In this document: piece after piece, positions 9,190 to 16,762 of the stretch
How positions within the stretch are numbered: the stretch's first letter is position 1
Layout of the letters: the number at the start of each line of letters is the position of its first letter
Source: Pseudomonas mendocina
GTDB lineage: Bacteria > Pseudomonadota > Gammaproteobacteria > Pseudomonadales > Pseudomonadaceae
Assembly (NCBI RefSeq): GCF_900636545.1
Contig: NZ_LR134290.1
Coordinates: forward strand, 4,340,001 to 4,404,000
DNA length: 64,000 nucleotides
Direction of reading: 5' to 3'
The notes under the pieces: model-generated
Told to the model about the DNA's origin: nothing
What the model saw: only the letters and a program-made list of their open reading frames with translations
Databases searched by the model: none
Program-made: the position numbers and the translations under genes

Positions 9190-10140
9190 ATGAGCGTGCA
9201 TACATCCCGTGATTTCGAACGCTGGAACCACAGCGTTCACAACGTTTGCGGGCGTTTCGAAACCCGCCCGGCCTGGCATGACGTGGCCTTCGTCGGCGAG
9301 ATAGAGCGCATCGACCTGGGCGGCCTGGAAATCGCCGATATCAGCACCAATGCACTGGCCATCAACCGCCAGCGCGGTAACAGTGCCCGCGCGGATGATC
9401 GCTACTATTTTCTGGTGATGCAGCGCGAAGGGGTGATGGCCATCGATCAGGGCGACCGCGAATTCGTGCTCTACCCCGGCGACATGGCCCTGCTCGATTC
9501 GGCGCAGGCCTTCGAGATGAAACCGCAGGGGCTGATCCGCCAGCTTTCGGTGCACCTGTGCCGGGACATGGTCGACCCGCTGCTGCCGGTGGCGGCGCGA
9601 CGTTTCGGCAAGCTGGAGAAAGAAAGCCCGACCGGGCACCTGCTGCAGGGCATCCTGCAGCAGATCGCCAACGGCGAGCTCGGCTCGGCTACCCAGAACC
9701 ACTACGGCTCCGCGCTGCAGAGCGCATTGATTGCCCTGCTACCGCCGGCGTTCCACGACGAGCAACTGCTCGAACCGGGCCGCCCGTTGCGCCGCCTGGC
9801 GGAGAAGATCATCAGTGAGTCACTGCCGAATGCGCCGACACCAACCGAGCTGGCGGCGAAGCTGAACGTGTCGGTGCGCAAGCTGTACCGCCAGTTCGAG
9901 ATCGACGGTGACAGCATCTGCCGCTACATCCAGCGCCAGCGCCTGGAGCGCAGCGCGCGGGAACTGGCCGACACCGGCAGCCAGGCGCTACCGATCACCA
10001 CCATCGCCTACAAGTGGGGCTTCACCGATTCGGCGCATTTCTCGCGCGTGTTCAAGCACTGCTACGGCGTGTCGCCGCGCGCCTATCGGGCCAACGCCCT
10101 GAACCGCCAGATGGCAGGCCATGCGCCTCTGCATGGCTGA
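9190..10140 (+). CDS. feaR: AraC/XylS-family transcriptional activator, FeaR type
   Basis: 316 residues. The N-terminal cupin-like AraC_binding_2 domain (about 20-200) is followed by two helix-turn-helix units (about 215-310): TPTELAAKLNVSVRKLYRQF and ITTIAYKWGFTDSAHFSRVF with the family C-terminal signature ending VSPRAYR. The opening (FERWNHSVHNVCGRFETR) and domain layout match E. coli FeaR, which activates the aromatic-amine genes tynA and feaB in response to the aldehyde product. It lies between the FeaB-type aldehyde dehydrogenase and the amine dehydrogenase operon. Four TGGCA-N8-CAA tandem sites in this window are its likely targets. No such pair was found before its own gene, but an A-rich Hfq/Crc-like motif precedes the start. 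Confidence 0.85.
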   Translation: MSVHTSRDFERWNHSVHNVCGRFETRPAWHDVAFVGEIERIDLGGLEIADISTNALAINRQRGNSARADDRYYFLVMQREGVMAIDQGDREFVLYPGDMALLDSAQAFEMKPQGLIRQLSVHLCRDMVDPLLPVAARRFGKLEKESPTGHLLQGILQQIANGELGSATQNHYGSALQSALIALLPPAFHDEQLLEPGRPLRRLAEKIISESLPNAPTPTELAAKLNVSVRKLYRQFEIDGDSICRYIQRQRLERSARELADTGSQALPITTIAYKWGFTDSAHFSRVFKHCYGVSPRAYRANALNRQMAGHAPLHG

Positions 10141-10149
10141 CTTGACGGC

Positions 10150-10626
10150 TCAGATTTCGGACAGGTTGTCGAACATGGTCGCCAGGGTCTGGTTGAGCTT
10201 GCGGATCTGTGCCTCGGTCATGCCCTTGAAGCCGGCATGGAACAGCTCCGCCGTGACCTCGTGCATGGCGAAGTAGGCCTGACGCCCCTTCTCCGTGATG
10301 GAGACCTGGGTCACACGGCCGTCGAGATCGCTCTGGCGGGTATCGACCAGACCGTCGTCCTTCATCCGGTAGACGATCTTGGTGATGGTGGAGAGCTTGG
10401 CCACGGCGAACTCGGAAATCTCCGAGATGCTGGCGTCCTGGGTTTCATACAGGATGTTGAGAACGCGCCAACGAGGAATGTCGAGATCGACCTTCTTCAG
10501 CAGCTTTTCCATGCTCATCGAATAGCGGGCGTGAACACGCACCAGCCAATAGAACGGAAACTCTTCCTTGTGAAAATCTTCGCTGATCGGGTTGTAACGA
10601 TTGCGACGTTTCTTCGGCACCTTCAT
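10150..10626 (-). CDS. MarR-family transcriptional regulator
   Basis: 158 residues counted from the ATG at 10626; an in-frame extension to 10737 has no family similarity and was left out. The winged helix-turn-helix is recognisable: SISEISEFAVAKLSTITKIVYRMKDDGLV (recognition region), then the wing DLDGRVTQVSITEKGR with the conserved D-x-R. MarR proteins are dimeric repressors released by small, often aromatic, ligands. It is convergent with the feaR-like gene and 127 bp downstream of the porin gene on the same strand. A small palindrome, TAGATAATTCTA (10662-10673), overlaps a possible -10 of its own promoter. Targets and ligand are unknown; control of the neighbouring amine genes is plausible only by position. 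Confidence 0.85.
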   Translation of the reverse strand: MKVPKKRRNRYNPISEDFHKEEFPFYWLVRVHARYSMSMEKLLKKVDLDIPRWRVLNILYETQDASISEISEFAVAKLSTITKIVYRMKDDGLVDTRQSDLDGRVTQVSITEKGRQAYFAMHEVTAELFHAGFKGMTEAQIRKLNQTLATMFDNLSEI

Positions 10627-10661
10627 GGATAGACCGCTTCGATGGGAACAAGGGCAGATAA

Positions 10662-10673
10662 TAGATAATTCTA
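10662..10673 (-). promoter_or_regulatory. Possible MarR autoregulatory operator
   Basis: TAGATAATTCTA is an imperfect palindrome (TAGA/TCTA arms) 36 bp before the marR-type start. Read on the minus strand it contains TAGAAT, a fair -10 hexamer. Autorepression is common in this family, but the site is short. Confidence 0.35.
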
Positions 10674-10753
10674 GTATTTGTTGCACCGTGGCATCGTGTC
10701 TCACGGGCCGCAGCGCCTCACCAACAAGCGCTGGCAAGGCACGTTCTCAGGCG

Positions 10754-12079
10754 TCAGAACTGGAAGGCGAAGACCAGTTGGCTGTACAGGTTGCGGTCGT
10801 TGTTACCCAGTTGGGCACCGCCCTCTTCGGCACTTTTCTTCGGCTGGTAGAGGCCTACCACCGGCATCACCACCAGGTTTTCGGTCAGTCCAAACTCGGC
10901 GTAGAGATTCAGCTCACGACCGGAGAAATCACCGCGCTCGCGGTCGAGCGTATCGAAGTCGAACCACAGTGCGCCGACGCTGAGGTTTTCCAGCGGGGTG
11001 GCACGCAGGCCGACGTGATGCACACGGCTGTTGGTGTTGAACGGGCCGGCGTAGTTACCCGCCACCTCACCCTGGAACCAGGTGCCGTAGCCACGGCTGA
11101 AACCGTAGAACAGCGTGTCGTAGCCTTCCGAGAAACGGCTGTAGCGATAGCTCAGCGTCGGCGACCAGGCAACATCGGCGAACGTCCAGCCCGCTTCCAG
11201 GTACCAGGCGTTCTCGTCATGACCCCGATCGCGATCCTGCCTGGCGTATTCGCCGGACAGCGACAGGTTCTCCACGCCGGCATTGCCCGCCGCACGCAGG
11301 CTGTAGGTATCCATGCCCTTGCGCTCGAGCTGCGAAGGCGAGGCGTAGCGCTCGTCGACGTCAAGCGTACGGATATAGGTGAGCCCCACCGTGCCGGCAT
11401 CGGCCACGTGCTCCAGGGTACCGACGTAGAGTTCGGTCTTGGCCTGCGCGCGGTTGTCGGACTTCAGCCACATCAGGTCGCCACGCCAGCCCTGCTGACC
11501 GCCCAGGCGCAGCACTGCGGTCTGGTCGAAGGCCTTGCGCGCTGCCAGGTAGTAGGCACCCCCACGATTGAATTCGCCATCGGCCAGGCCCTTGCCGATG
11601 TTCAGGGCGTCACCATTGATCAGGAAGCCGTCACCGACCATGACGTTCTGCCGGCCGAAGGAGACATCCACGCCATCCTCGCCCAGCGCCTCGAAGAGGT
11701 TGCCCGAGCGCCAGCCGAGGTAGGCATCCTCGATCTTGGTGGTGCGCTCGGAGCCGTCGGAGAAACCAGCGGCATCACCATCGCCCCAGGTGGCGGAACT
11801 GAGCAGGGAGAACGCACCGTAGGAATTGCCCACGCCTGCCAGGCCCTGCTCGAAACTCAGGCCATACTTGACGTAGCCCTCGCGCCAGGAGGAACTGCCC
11901 TCTTGCAGTCGCCCACTGGGGGCATAGTTCTCACGGCTGTGAAAGAGGCCGAACACGGCTTCGAGATTGGCCTGCACGCGTGTGTCGGCATCGGCGTAAA
12001 GCTCCACCGCGCCAGCGGGTAATGCGGCCCCGATCAGCAGCGCAAGTGTGGAGAGACGAAAGGTGGGTAGCTTGGACAT
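10754..12079 (-). CDS. Outer-membrane beta-barrel porin (alginate-export/OprD-like type)
   Basis: 441 residues with a signal peptide (cleavage near AGAVELYAD, residue 24). Amphipathic beta strands run throughout and the C-terminal residue is Phe (LVFAFQF), the signal for BAM-dependent insertion. The barrel is in the alginate_exp-like size class; strands such as VDVSFGRQNVMVGDGF and SYRYSRFSEGYDTLF are typical. It is divergent from the amine dehydrogenase operon, and its own tandem FeaR-type operator (12146-12182, minus strand) lies 67 bp before the ATG. It therefore probably lets the amine, or a related charged aromatic compound, cross the outer membrane (inference). An exact family name could not be given. 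Confidence 0.8.
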   Translation of the reverse strand: MSKLPTFRLSTLALLIGAALPAGAVELYADADTRVQANLEAVFGLFHSRENYAPSGRLQEGSSSWREGYVKYGLSFEQGLAGVGNSYGAFSLLSSATWGDGDAAGFSDGSERTTKIEDAYLGWRSGNLFEALGEDGVDVSFGRQNVMVGDGFLINGDALNIGKGLADGEFNRGGAYYLAARKAFDQTAVLRLGGQQGWRGDLMWLKSDNRAQAKTELYVGTLEHVADAGTVGLTYIRTLDVDERYASPSQLERKGMDTYSLRAAGNAGVENLSLSGEYARQDRDRGHDENAWYLEAGWTFADVAWSPTLSYRYSRFSEGYDTLFYGFSRGYGTWFQGEVAGNYAGPFNTNSRVHHVGLRATPLENLSVGALWFDFDTLDRERGDFSGRELNLYAEFGLTENLVVMPVVGLYQPKKSAEEGGAQLGNNDRNLYSQLVFAFQF

Positions 12080-12145
12080 GAGGTTCCCCAGAGTGGTGAG
12101 TGACGTTGACAGACCCCGACGCTATGCCCAGCTCCCCTCACACTC

Positions 12146-12182
12146 TTTCATCTGCCTGCCATTCACTTGCCTACGCCTGCCA
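12146..12182 (-). promoter_or_regulatory. Candidate FeaR-type tandem operator facing the porin gene
   Basis: Read on the minus strand: TGGCA-N8-CAA (12182-12167), then TGGCA-N8-AAA (12161-12146), 21 bp apart. The second half-site fits the E. coli FeaR consensus TGNCA-N8-AAA exactly. A weak -10-like CATAGC follows at 12126-12121. Confidence 0.7.
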
Positions 12183-12226
12183 GATCGCTCGATCCCCCGT
12201 CGCACGCCGCCACCAGGCCTGCACGC

Positions 12227-12263
12227 TGGCAGGCAAATACAAGTTTCTTGCAGGCGCTTACAA
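12227..12263 (+). promoter_or_regulatory. Candidate FeaR-type tandem operator for the amine dehydrogenase operon
   Basis: TGGCA-N8-CAA (12227-12242) and TTGCA-N8-CAA (12248-12263) repeat at 21 bp, with 13 of the 17 positions identical when the following G is included. A TAGGAT -10-like hexamer at 12282-12287 is placed much as in the other three promoters. Confidence 0.7.
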
Positions 12264-12411
12264 GCCAGTGAGCTGCGTTTTTAGGATCGTGGTGATGCCC
12301 ATCCCGAATCATTTGCCCTCGGAGAACGCCTGCATGCTCACCCGCCATTCAGCCAGACTGCTCTCGACTCCGTCGGCGATGCCCCGTACTCCCGACAACA
12401 AGGAGAACTCC

Positions 12412-13560
12412 ATGCGAACACCTCGGATCATCAGACAGACCGCCCTGGCGCTGGGTCTGTCCCTGGTGGGGCTCGGCGCTCATGCCGAGCTTCCCCGTGA
12501 CACCATCGGCCAGGAAACCCTACCCTTCCCGCCGTCGCCGCACCGCGCCTACATCGTCGATGCCGAATTCGAGAACCTGGTGACCGGCCGTATCACCGTG
12601 GTCGACCCGGACAGCAAGCGCATGCTCGGCATGGTCAGCACCGGCTTCGCCGCACCCTCGACCCTGAGCCACGACGGCAAGTACCTGTACACCGCCGACC
12701 TGTTCTATTCGCGCGGCACCCGTGGTACCCGCACCGACGTGCTCACCGCCTGGAACACCAGCACGCTGTCGCCCGACTGGGAAGTGGAAATCCCCAACAA
12801 GCGTGCGGTGATGCTGCCGGAGCGCCACGCCCTCGGCGCCAGTTCGGATGACCGCTTCATCTACATCTACAACTTCACGCCCTCCACCTCGGTAACGGTG
12901 GTCGACACCCAGGCCAAGAAAGTGGTCAGCGAGATCTCGATTCCCGGCTGCGTGCTCAACTACCCGGTCGGCAAACGCCGCTTCGCCTCGCTGTGCGGCG
13001 ACGGCAAGCTGCAGGTGGTCACCCTGGACGACGCCGGCAAGGAAACCGCTCGCAGCCACACCGCGTTCTTCGATCCCAACGCCGAGAAGCTGGTGGAACG
13101 TGCCTATGCCGTAGGCGACACCTACTATTTCGTCACCACCACCGGCACCGTGCGCGCCGTGGACTTCTCCGGCGAACAGCCGAAGATCATCCCGGCCTGG
13201 GAGCTGGTCACCGAGGCCGCCGACAAGAAAGCCGGCTGGGCACCAGGTGGCTGGCAGCTGATCGCCGTGGCGCCGAAGCTCAACCGCCTCTACGCCCTGA
13301 TGCATGACACCCACGAGCCGCTGAAGTGGGAAGACCCGAGCACCATCATCTGGGTCTACGACCTGAAAACGCGCAAGCGTATCGGCACCCTGGAAGCCCC
13401 CGCGCCGATCTGGAGCCTGCAAGCCACCACCGATGACCAACCACGCCTGCTCGGCGCCAACGTCACCGGCGGCCTGGAAGTCTTCGATCTGAGCAGCGGC
13501 AAGCACACCGGAACCGTGGAAGGCATCGCCAAGACCGCGATTCACGTACTCAGTCACTGA
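12412..13560 (+). CDS. aauB: Aromatic amine dehydrogenase heavy (beta-propeller) subunit
   Basis: 382 residues. The start at 12412 is fixed by the strong ribosome site AAGGAGAAC four bases upstream and by a Sec signal peptide ending at AHAELP (about residue 24). The mature chain is a seven-bladed YVTN-type propeller (HRAYIVDAEFENL, RITVVDPDSKRMLGMVSTG, TIIWVYDLKTRKRIGTLEAP) of the methylamine/aromatic amine dehydrogenase heavy-chain family. In the periplasm it forms an alpha2beta2 complex with the TTQ-bearing light chain and gates access to the active site. It is the first gene of the operon with aauE, aauD, aauA and a cytochrome c. The aromatic assignment rests on the light chain and on the FeaB/FeaR neighbours. 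Confidence 0.88.
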   Translation: MRTPRIIRQTALALGLSLVGLGAHAELPRDTIGQETLPFPPSPHRAYIVDAEFENLVTGRITVVDPDSKRMLGMVSTGFAAPSTLSHDGKYLYTADLFYSRGTRGTRTDVLTAWNTSTLSPDWEVEIPNKRAVMLPERHALGASSDDRFIYIYNFTPSTSVTVVDTQAKKVVSEISIPGCVLNYPVGKRRFASLCGDGKLQVVTLDDAGKETARSHTAFFDPNAEKLVERAYAVGDTYYFVTTTGTVRAVDFSGEQPKIIPAWELVTEAADKKAGWAPGGWQLIAVAPKLNRLYALMHDTHEPLKWEDPSTIIWVYDLKTRKRIGTLEAPAPIWSLQATTDDQPRLLGANVTGGLEVFDLSSGKHTGTVEGIAKTAIHVLSH

Positions 13561-13572
13561 CGAGGTGCAGCC

Positions 13573-14112
13573 ATGCAACCCGATCCGATCTTCGTCATCG
13601 CCGCCGCACTCGCGGTAGCGGTGATCCTCGCCAGCGCCGCGACCCACAAGCTGCGTGCACCGGCCCGTTTCGCAAGCCAACTGGAGGACTACCAGCTATT
13701 GCCGCAGGCTCTGGTGCGCCCTGTCGCCCGGGTTCTGCCCTGGGTCGAGGTAGCCCTGGCCTTCGCCCTGCTAGTTCCAGCAACGCGCCAGGTCGCGGCC
13801 TTCGCTGCTGCTGCGTTGCTCACCGGCTACGCCCTGGCAATCGCCATCAACCTGTGGCGTGGCCGTCGTGACATCGACTGCGGTTGCGCCGGGCCACAAC
13901 AGGCGCAGCCGATCCGCCCGGTGCTGCTGGCACGCAATGCCGTTCTGGTGGGATTGGGGCTGGTCGCCAGTCTCGCCCCACTGAGCCGCGGCCTGGGCGT
14001 GTTCGACGGTTTCGTCGTCATCGCTGCCAGTGCCGTGGCCCTGCTGATCTACGCCGCTGCTGATGGCCTGATGGCCAACAGCCCCCGTCTGCTCAAACTC
14101 ATCGGAAGGTGA
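13573..14112 (+). CDS. aauE: MauE/AauE-type membrane maturation protein
   Basis: 179 residues starting 12 bp after aauB. It has four or five hydrophobic segments, a DoxX/MauE-like fold and a Cys pair in DIDCGCAGPQQ between the second and third segments. MauE is needed with MauD to fold and disulfide-bond the Cys-rich light chain in the periplasm; without it the light chain is degraded. The location between heavy chain and MauD-like gene is the standard B-E-D-A order. The next gene starts 3 bp after the stop, showing tight coupling. Biochemical role is inferred from the mau system. Confidence 0.88.
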   Translation: MQPDPIFVIAAALAVAVILASAATHKLRAPARFASQLEDYQLLPQALVRPVARVLPWVEVALAFALLVPATRQVAAFAAAALLTGYALAIAINLWRGRRDIDCGCAGPQQAQPIRPVLLARNAVLVGLGLVASLAPLSRGLGVFDGFVVIAASAVALLIYAAADGLMANSPRLLKLIGR

Positions 14113-14115
14113 ATC

Positions 14116-14727
14116 ATGGAAGCTCTGATCGTTTCTAACATCCTGTTGTGGTGCCTGCTGATCGCCCTGGCCTTTGCCGTCATGGGCCTGGTGCGTCAGA
14201 TCGGCGTACTTCACGGCCGCCTGGCGCCAGCCGGCGCGCTGATGGTCGACAAGGGCGTGGCCGTCAACGAACCCGCACCGCAAGTGACCGCCGCCGACCG
14301 TAGCGGTCGCCCGGTGAACTTCGGCTATGCCGGCGAGAAGGCCCAGCTGCTGTTCTTCCTCTCGCCGACCTGCCCGATCTGCAAATCGCTGCTGCCGGCG
14401 ATCAAGTCCATCGCCAAGACCCAGGCCCATCGTCTCGACGTGATCTACGTCAGCGACGGCGACATGGATGCGCAGAAGGCGCTGATCGCCGAACACAAGC
14501 TGGAAGACGCCACCTACGTGGTCGGCCCGGAAGTGGGCATGACCTACCAGATCGGCAAGCTGCCCTACGCCGCCCTGATCGACAACGCTGGCGTGCTGCG
14601 CGCCAAGGGCCTGGTGAACTCCCGCGAGCACCTCGACAGCCTGTTCGAGACCGAGCACCTGGGTAGCGCCACCCTGCAGCAATACCTGCACAACAGCCAG
14701 CACGCCCACGGCGCGCACAACCACTGA
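14116..14727 (+). CDS. aauD: MauD/AauD thioredoxin-like disulfide protein
   Basis: 203 residues. One N-terminal membrane anchor (about 5-28) is followed by a periplasmic thioredoxin/redoxin domain with active-site Cys86-Pro-Ile-Cys89 in FLSPTCPICKSLLP. The C-terminal His-rich tail is HAHGAHNH. MauD forms or isomerises the six disulfides of the small subunit so that the two Trp residues can be cross-linked. The CPIC dithiol and membrane anchor match the family. Translationally coupled to the MauE-like gene (3 bp gap) and 16 bp before the light chain. Confidence 0.9.
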   Translation: MEALIVSNILLWCLLIALAFAVMGLVRQIGVLHGRLAPAGALMVDKGVAVNEPAPQVTAADRSGRPVNFGYAGEKAQLLFFLSPTCPICKSLLPAIKSIAKTQAHRLDVIYVSDGDMDAQKALIAEHKLEDATYVVGPEVGMTYQIGKLPYAALIDNAGVLRAKGLVNSREHLDSLFETEHLGSATLQQYLHNSQHAHGAHNH

Positions 14728-14743
14728 GCCAGGGAGCCCTGAC

Positions 14744-15265
14744 ATGAAATTGCTAGACCGCCTGTTCGAACGCTCCACTCGCCATGTGGCCGACACCACC
14801 TCGCGACGCAACTTCCTCGGTCGACTCGGCTCGCTGATGGTCGCCGGCGCCGCCCTGCCGGTGCTGCTGCCGATCGACCGCACCAGCAAGGCGCTGGCCG
14901 CCGAAGCGCCGAAAGCCGGTGATCCGGGTGATCCCAGCAGCTGCGATTACTGGCGCTACTGCTCCATCGACGGCTTCCTGTGCAGCTGCTGCGGCGGCAC
15001 CGTGACCTCCTGCCCGCCGGGCACCGAGGTGTCGCAGGTCACCTGGATCGGCACCTGCCGCAACCCGGGCGATGGCAAGGACTACATCATTGCCTACAAC
15101 GACTGCTGCGGTAAGCACAGCTGCGCGCAGTGCGCCTGTACCCGCAACGACAGCGAGGAACCGCTGTACCGGCCGTTCAACAACAACGACATCAACTGGT
15201 GCCTGGCCGCCAAGTCGAGCATCTACAACTGCACCATCGCGGTCATCCGCGGCGTCGCAGTGTGA
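14744..15265 (+). CDS. aauA: Aromatic amine dehydrogenase light (TTQ) subunit
   Basis: 173 residues. The leader carries a twin-arginine motif (SRRNFLG, residues 20-26) and a hydrophobic stretch up to about residue 52. The mature chain has 14 Cys. The two tryptophans that become tryptophan tryptophylquinone are Trp101 (SQVTWIGTC) and Trp152 (NDINWCLA), 51 residues apart as in known light chains. Asp76 and Asp120 hold the positions of the two conserved active-site aspartates. Thr164 follows Trp152 by 12 residues; I recall 12 in Alcaligenes faecalis AADH (Trp160/Thr172) and 14 in Paracoccus MADH (Trp108/Thr122). The substrate is therefore more likely phenylethylamine, tyramine or tryptamine than methylamine. 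The reaction releases ammonia and an aldehyde in the periplasm. Confidence 0.92.
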   Translation: MKLLDRLFERSTRHVADTTSRRNFLGRLGSLMVAGAALPVLLPIDRTSKALAAEAPKAGDPGDPSSCDYWRYCSIDGFLCSCCGGTVTSCPPGTEVSQVTWIGTCRNPGDGKDYIIAYNDCCGKHSCAQCACTRNDSEEPLYRPFNNNDINWCLAAKSSIYNCTIAVIRGVAV

Positions 15266-15280
15266 GCGAAGGGGACGATC

Positions 15281-15808
15281 ATGCGTGCGCTCATCATCGG
15301 ACTGGCCTGCGTCATGGTCACCCCCCTGGCCATGGCGCGCGCCATTCCCAATCCGGATCAGCGACCTGCTCCCGGCAACGAACAGCAGCAGACGCCTATC
15401 GCCCAAGCCCGCTACAGCACACCGGTCAACTATCAGTTGCAGTGCGCCGGTTGCCACCTTGACGACGGCGAAGGCTCGAGGGCCAACGACACGCCACGGA
15501 TGAAGGACTTCGTCGGCCACTTCCTCAAGGTCGAGGGTGGTCGCGAATTCCTGGTGCGCGTGCCGGGCATGTCGCAGTCGGCGCTCAGCGATGCGCAACT
15601 GGCCGACCTGCTCAACTGGCTGCTGCGCGAGGACGGCATGGCCGGCAAGAGCATGCCGGCGCACTACCAGCCATACAGCGCCGATGAAGTCGCCCGGCTG
15701 CGCAAGGTCAGCATGCTCAACCTGCCGGACACCCGCGCCCACCTGATCGAGCAGATGCGCGCATTGGGCATTCCGATCATGGACGGCATGGGCGACGACA
15801 CGCCCTGA
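15281..15808 (+). CDS. Periplasmic monohaem cytochrome c of the amine dehydrogenase operon
   Basis: 175 residues with a signal peptide ending MARA (about 21) and one haem site, Cys55-Ala-Gly-Cys58-His59, in LQCAGCHLDDGEG. The start is 15 bp after aauA, so it belongs to the operon. The A. faecalis aau cluster, as I recall it, also has a small monohaem cytochrome gene right after aauA. Likely role: accepting electrons from reduced TTQ, directly or beside azurin, toward the terminal oxidase. An alternative is a role in TTQ formation, since no diheme MauG is encoded nearby; a single haem site makes that less likely. Confidence 0.85.
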   Translation: MRALIIGLACVMVTPLAMARAIPNPDQRPAPGNEQQQTPIAQARYSTPVNYQLQCAGCHLDDGEGSRANDTPRMKDFVGHFLKVEGGREFLVRVPGMSQSALSDAQLADLLNWLLREDGMAGKSMPAHYQPYSADEVARLRKVSMLNLPDTRAHLIEQMRALGIPIMDGMGDDTP

Positions 15809-15877
15809 GCCAATGGTCGGGCTGGCTGCATGAGGTGACAGCTCTTATGCTGCACTCTTTTTGTGCGAGCCTGCCCG

Positions 15878-16657
15878 ATGACTCTGTTCGACCTGCTGCT
15901 GTTGGCCCTCGCCGGTTTCGCCGCTGGGGGCATGAATGCCCTGGCCGGCGGCGGCACCTTCTTCTCCTTCCCCGCACTGCTCGCTACGGGCCTGCCACCG
16001 GTGACGGCCAATGCCACCAACGCCGTGGCGCTGTGGCCGGCCAGCCTGGCCGGTGCCTGGGCCGCGCGAGCGTCGCTACGGCCGCTGGGCCGCTACCTGA
16101 TTCCGCTGTTGCTGGCCGGTCTGGCCGGCGGCCTGCTCGGCGGTCTGTTGCTGTTGGCAGGCGGCGACGACGTGTTCCGCGTGCTGATCCCCTGGCTGTT
16201 GCTGGCCGCCACCGCACTGTTCGCTGCCAGCCCCTGGCTAGGGCGCTGGCTGGCCGAGCGGCGCAAGAACAAGGCATCCGCACATCCACCGCATACTCCG
16301 CTGTCGCTGGGCGCGCATATCAGCGTGTCGATCTACGGCGGTTACTTCGGCGCCGGCATGGGTATTCTGCAACTCGCCGCGTTCTCCATCGAAGGCCACC
16401 CGCTGGCCCGCGCCAACGCCCTGAAGAACCTGATTTCGGCGGTGATCTACAGCATCGCCACGCTGACCTTCGTCATCGCCGGCCGGGTCAGTTGGTACGA
16501 ACTGGCCATCCTGCTGACCGGTGCCACGCTCGGCGGCTATGCCGGCGGTGCATTGGGCGAGAAACTGCCGCCGGCACTGCTGCGCAGTTTCGTGATCCTG
16601 GTGGGCAGCACCATGACCCTGTACTACTTCTGGAGCACCTACTTCTCCGCACAATGA
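15878..16657 (+). CDS. TSUP-family (TauE/SafE) membrane permease
   Basis: 259 residues. The ATG at 15878 was preferred over a GTG five codons upstream because it opens the first membrane helix directly. About eight hydrophobic segments form two repeated halves, with the family glycine motifs AAGGMNALAGGGTFFSFP near the start and YGGYFGAGMGILQLA at the second half. TSUP proteins move small anions such as sulfite or organosulfonates. It lies 69 bp after the cytochrome gene with no terminator seen between them, so read-through from the amine operon is possible, but no functional link is evident. Confidence 0.85.
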   Translation: MTLFDLLLLALAGFAAGGMNALAGGGTFFSFPALLATGLPPVTANATNAVALWPASLAGAWAARASLRPLGRYLIPLLLAGLAGGLLGGLLLLAGGDDVFRVLIPWLLLAATALFAASPWLGRWLAERRKNKASAHPPHTPLSLGAHISVSIYGGYFGAGMGILQLAAFSIEGHPLARANALKNLISAVIYSIATLTFVIAGRVSWYELAILLTGATLGGYAGGALGEKLPPALLRSFVILVGSTMTLYYFWSTYFSAQ

Positions 16658-16762
16658 AGCGACTTCTTTGTTGGAGCACCGATCGATCAGCCCGCTGATT
16701 TGCCCGAGTGGCGCGGCTCTGCTAGTGTCGCGCGGTTTCCAAGCTTCCCGAGATTCGCCGCC

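Larger units (their letters stand above)
12080..12411. other. Divergent control region between porin and amine dehydrogenase operon
   Basis: 332 bp without a gene. It contains two tandem FeaR-type operators in opposite orientation, 12146-12182 (facing the porin) and 12227-12263 (facing aauB). The aauB ribosome site AAGGAGAAC lies at 12400-12408. About 150 bp separate the aauB operator from the aauB start, so a long 5' leader is expected. Confidence 0.7.

Noticed and set aside
10601..12022. 473-codon plus-strand frame opposite the porin gene
   Set aside because: The minus-strand reading has a signal peptide and terminal Phe of a barrel protein; the plus reading has none of these.
12080..12411. 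Sigma-54 promoter for the aau operon
   Set aside because: TGGCA and TTGC elements are present but their GG-GC spacing is about 22 bp, not the 10 bp required; they are better explained as the tandem operator half-sites.
14744..15265. Assignment as methylamine dehydrogenase small subunit (mauA)
   Set aside because: The Trp152-Thr164 spacing is 12, as in aromatic amine dehydrogenase, and the neighbours are FeaB/FeaR-like; mauF, mauG, mauC and ferredoxin genes are missing.
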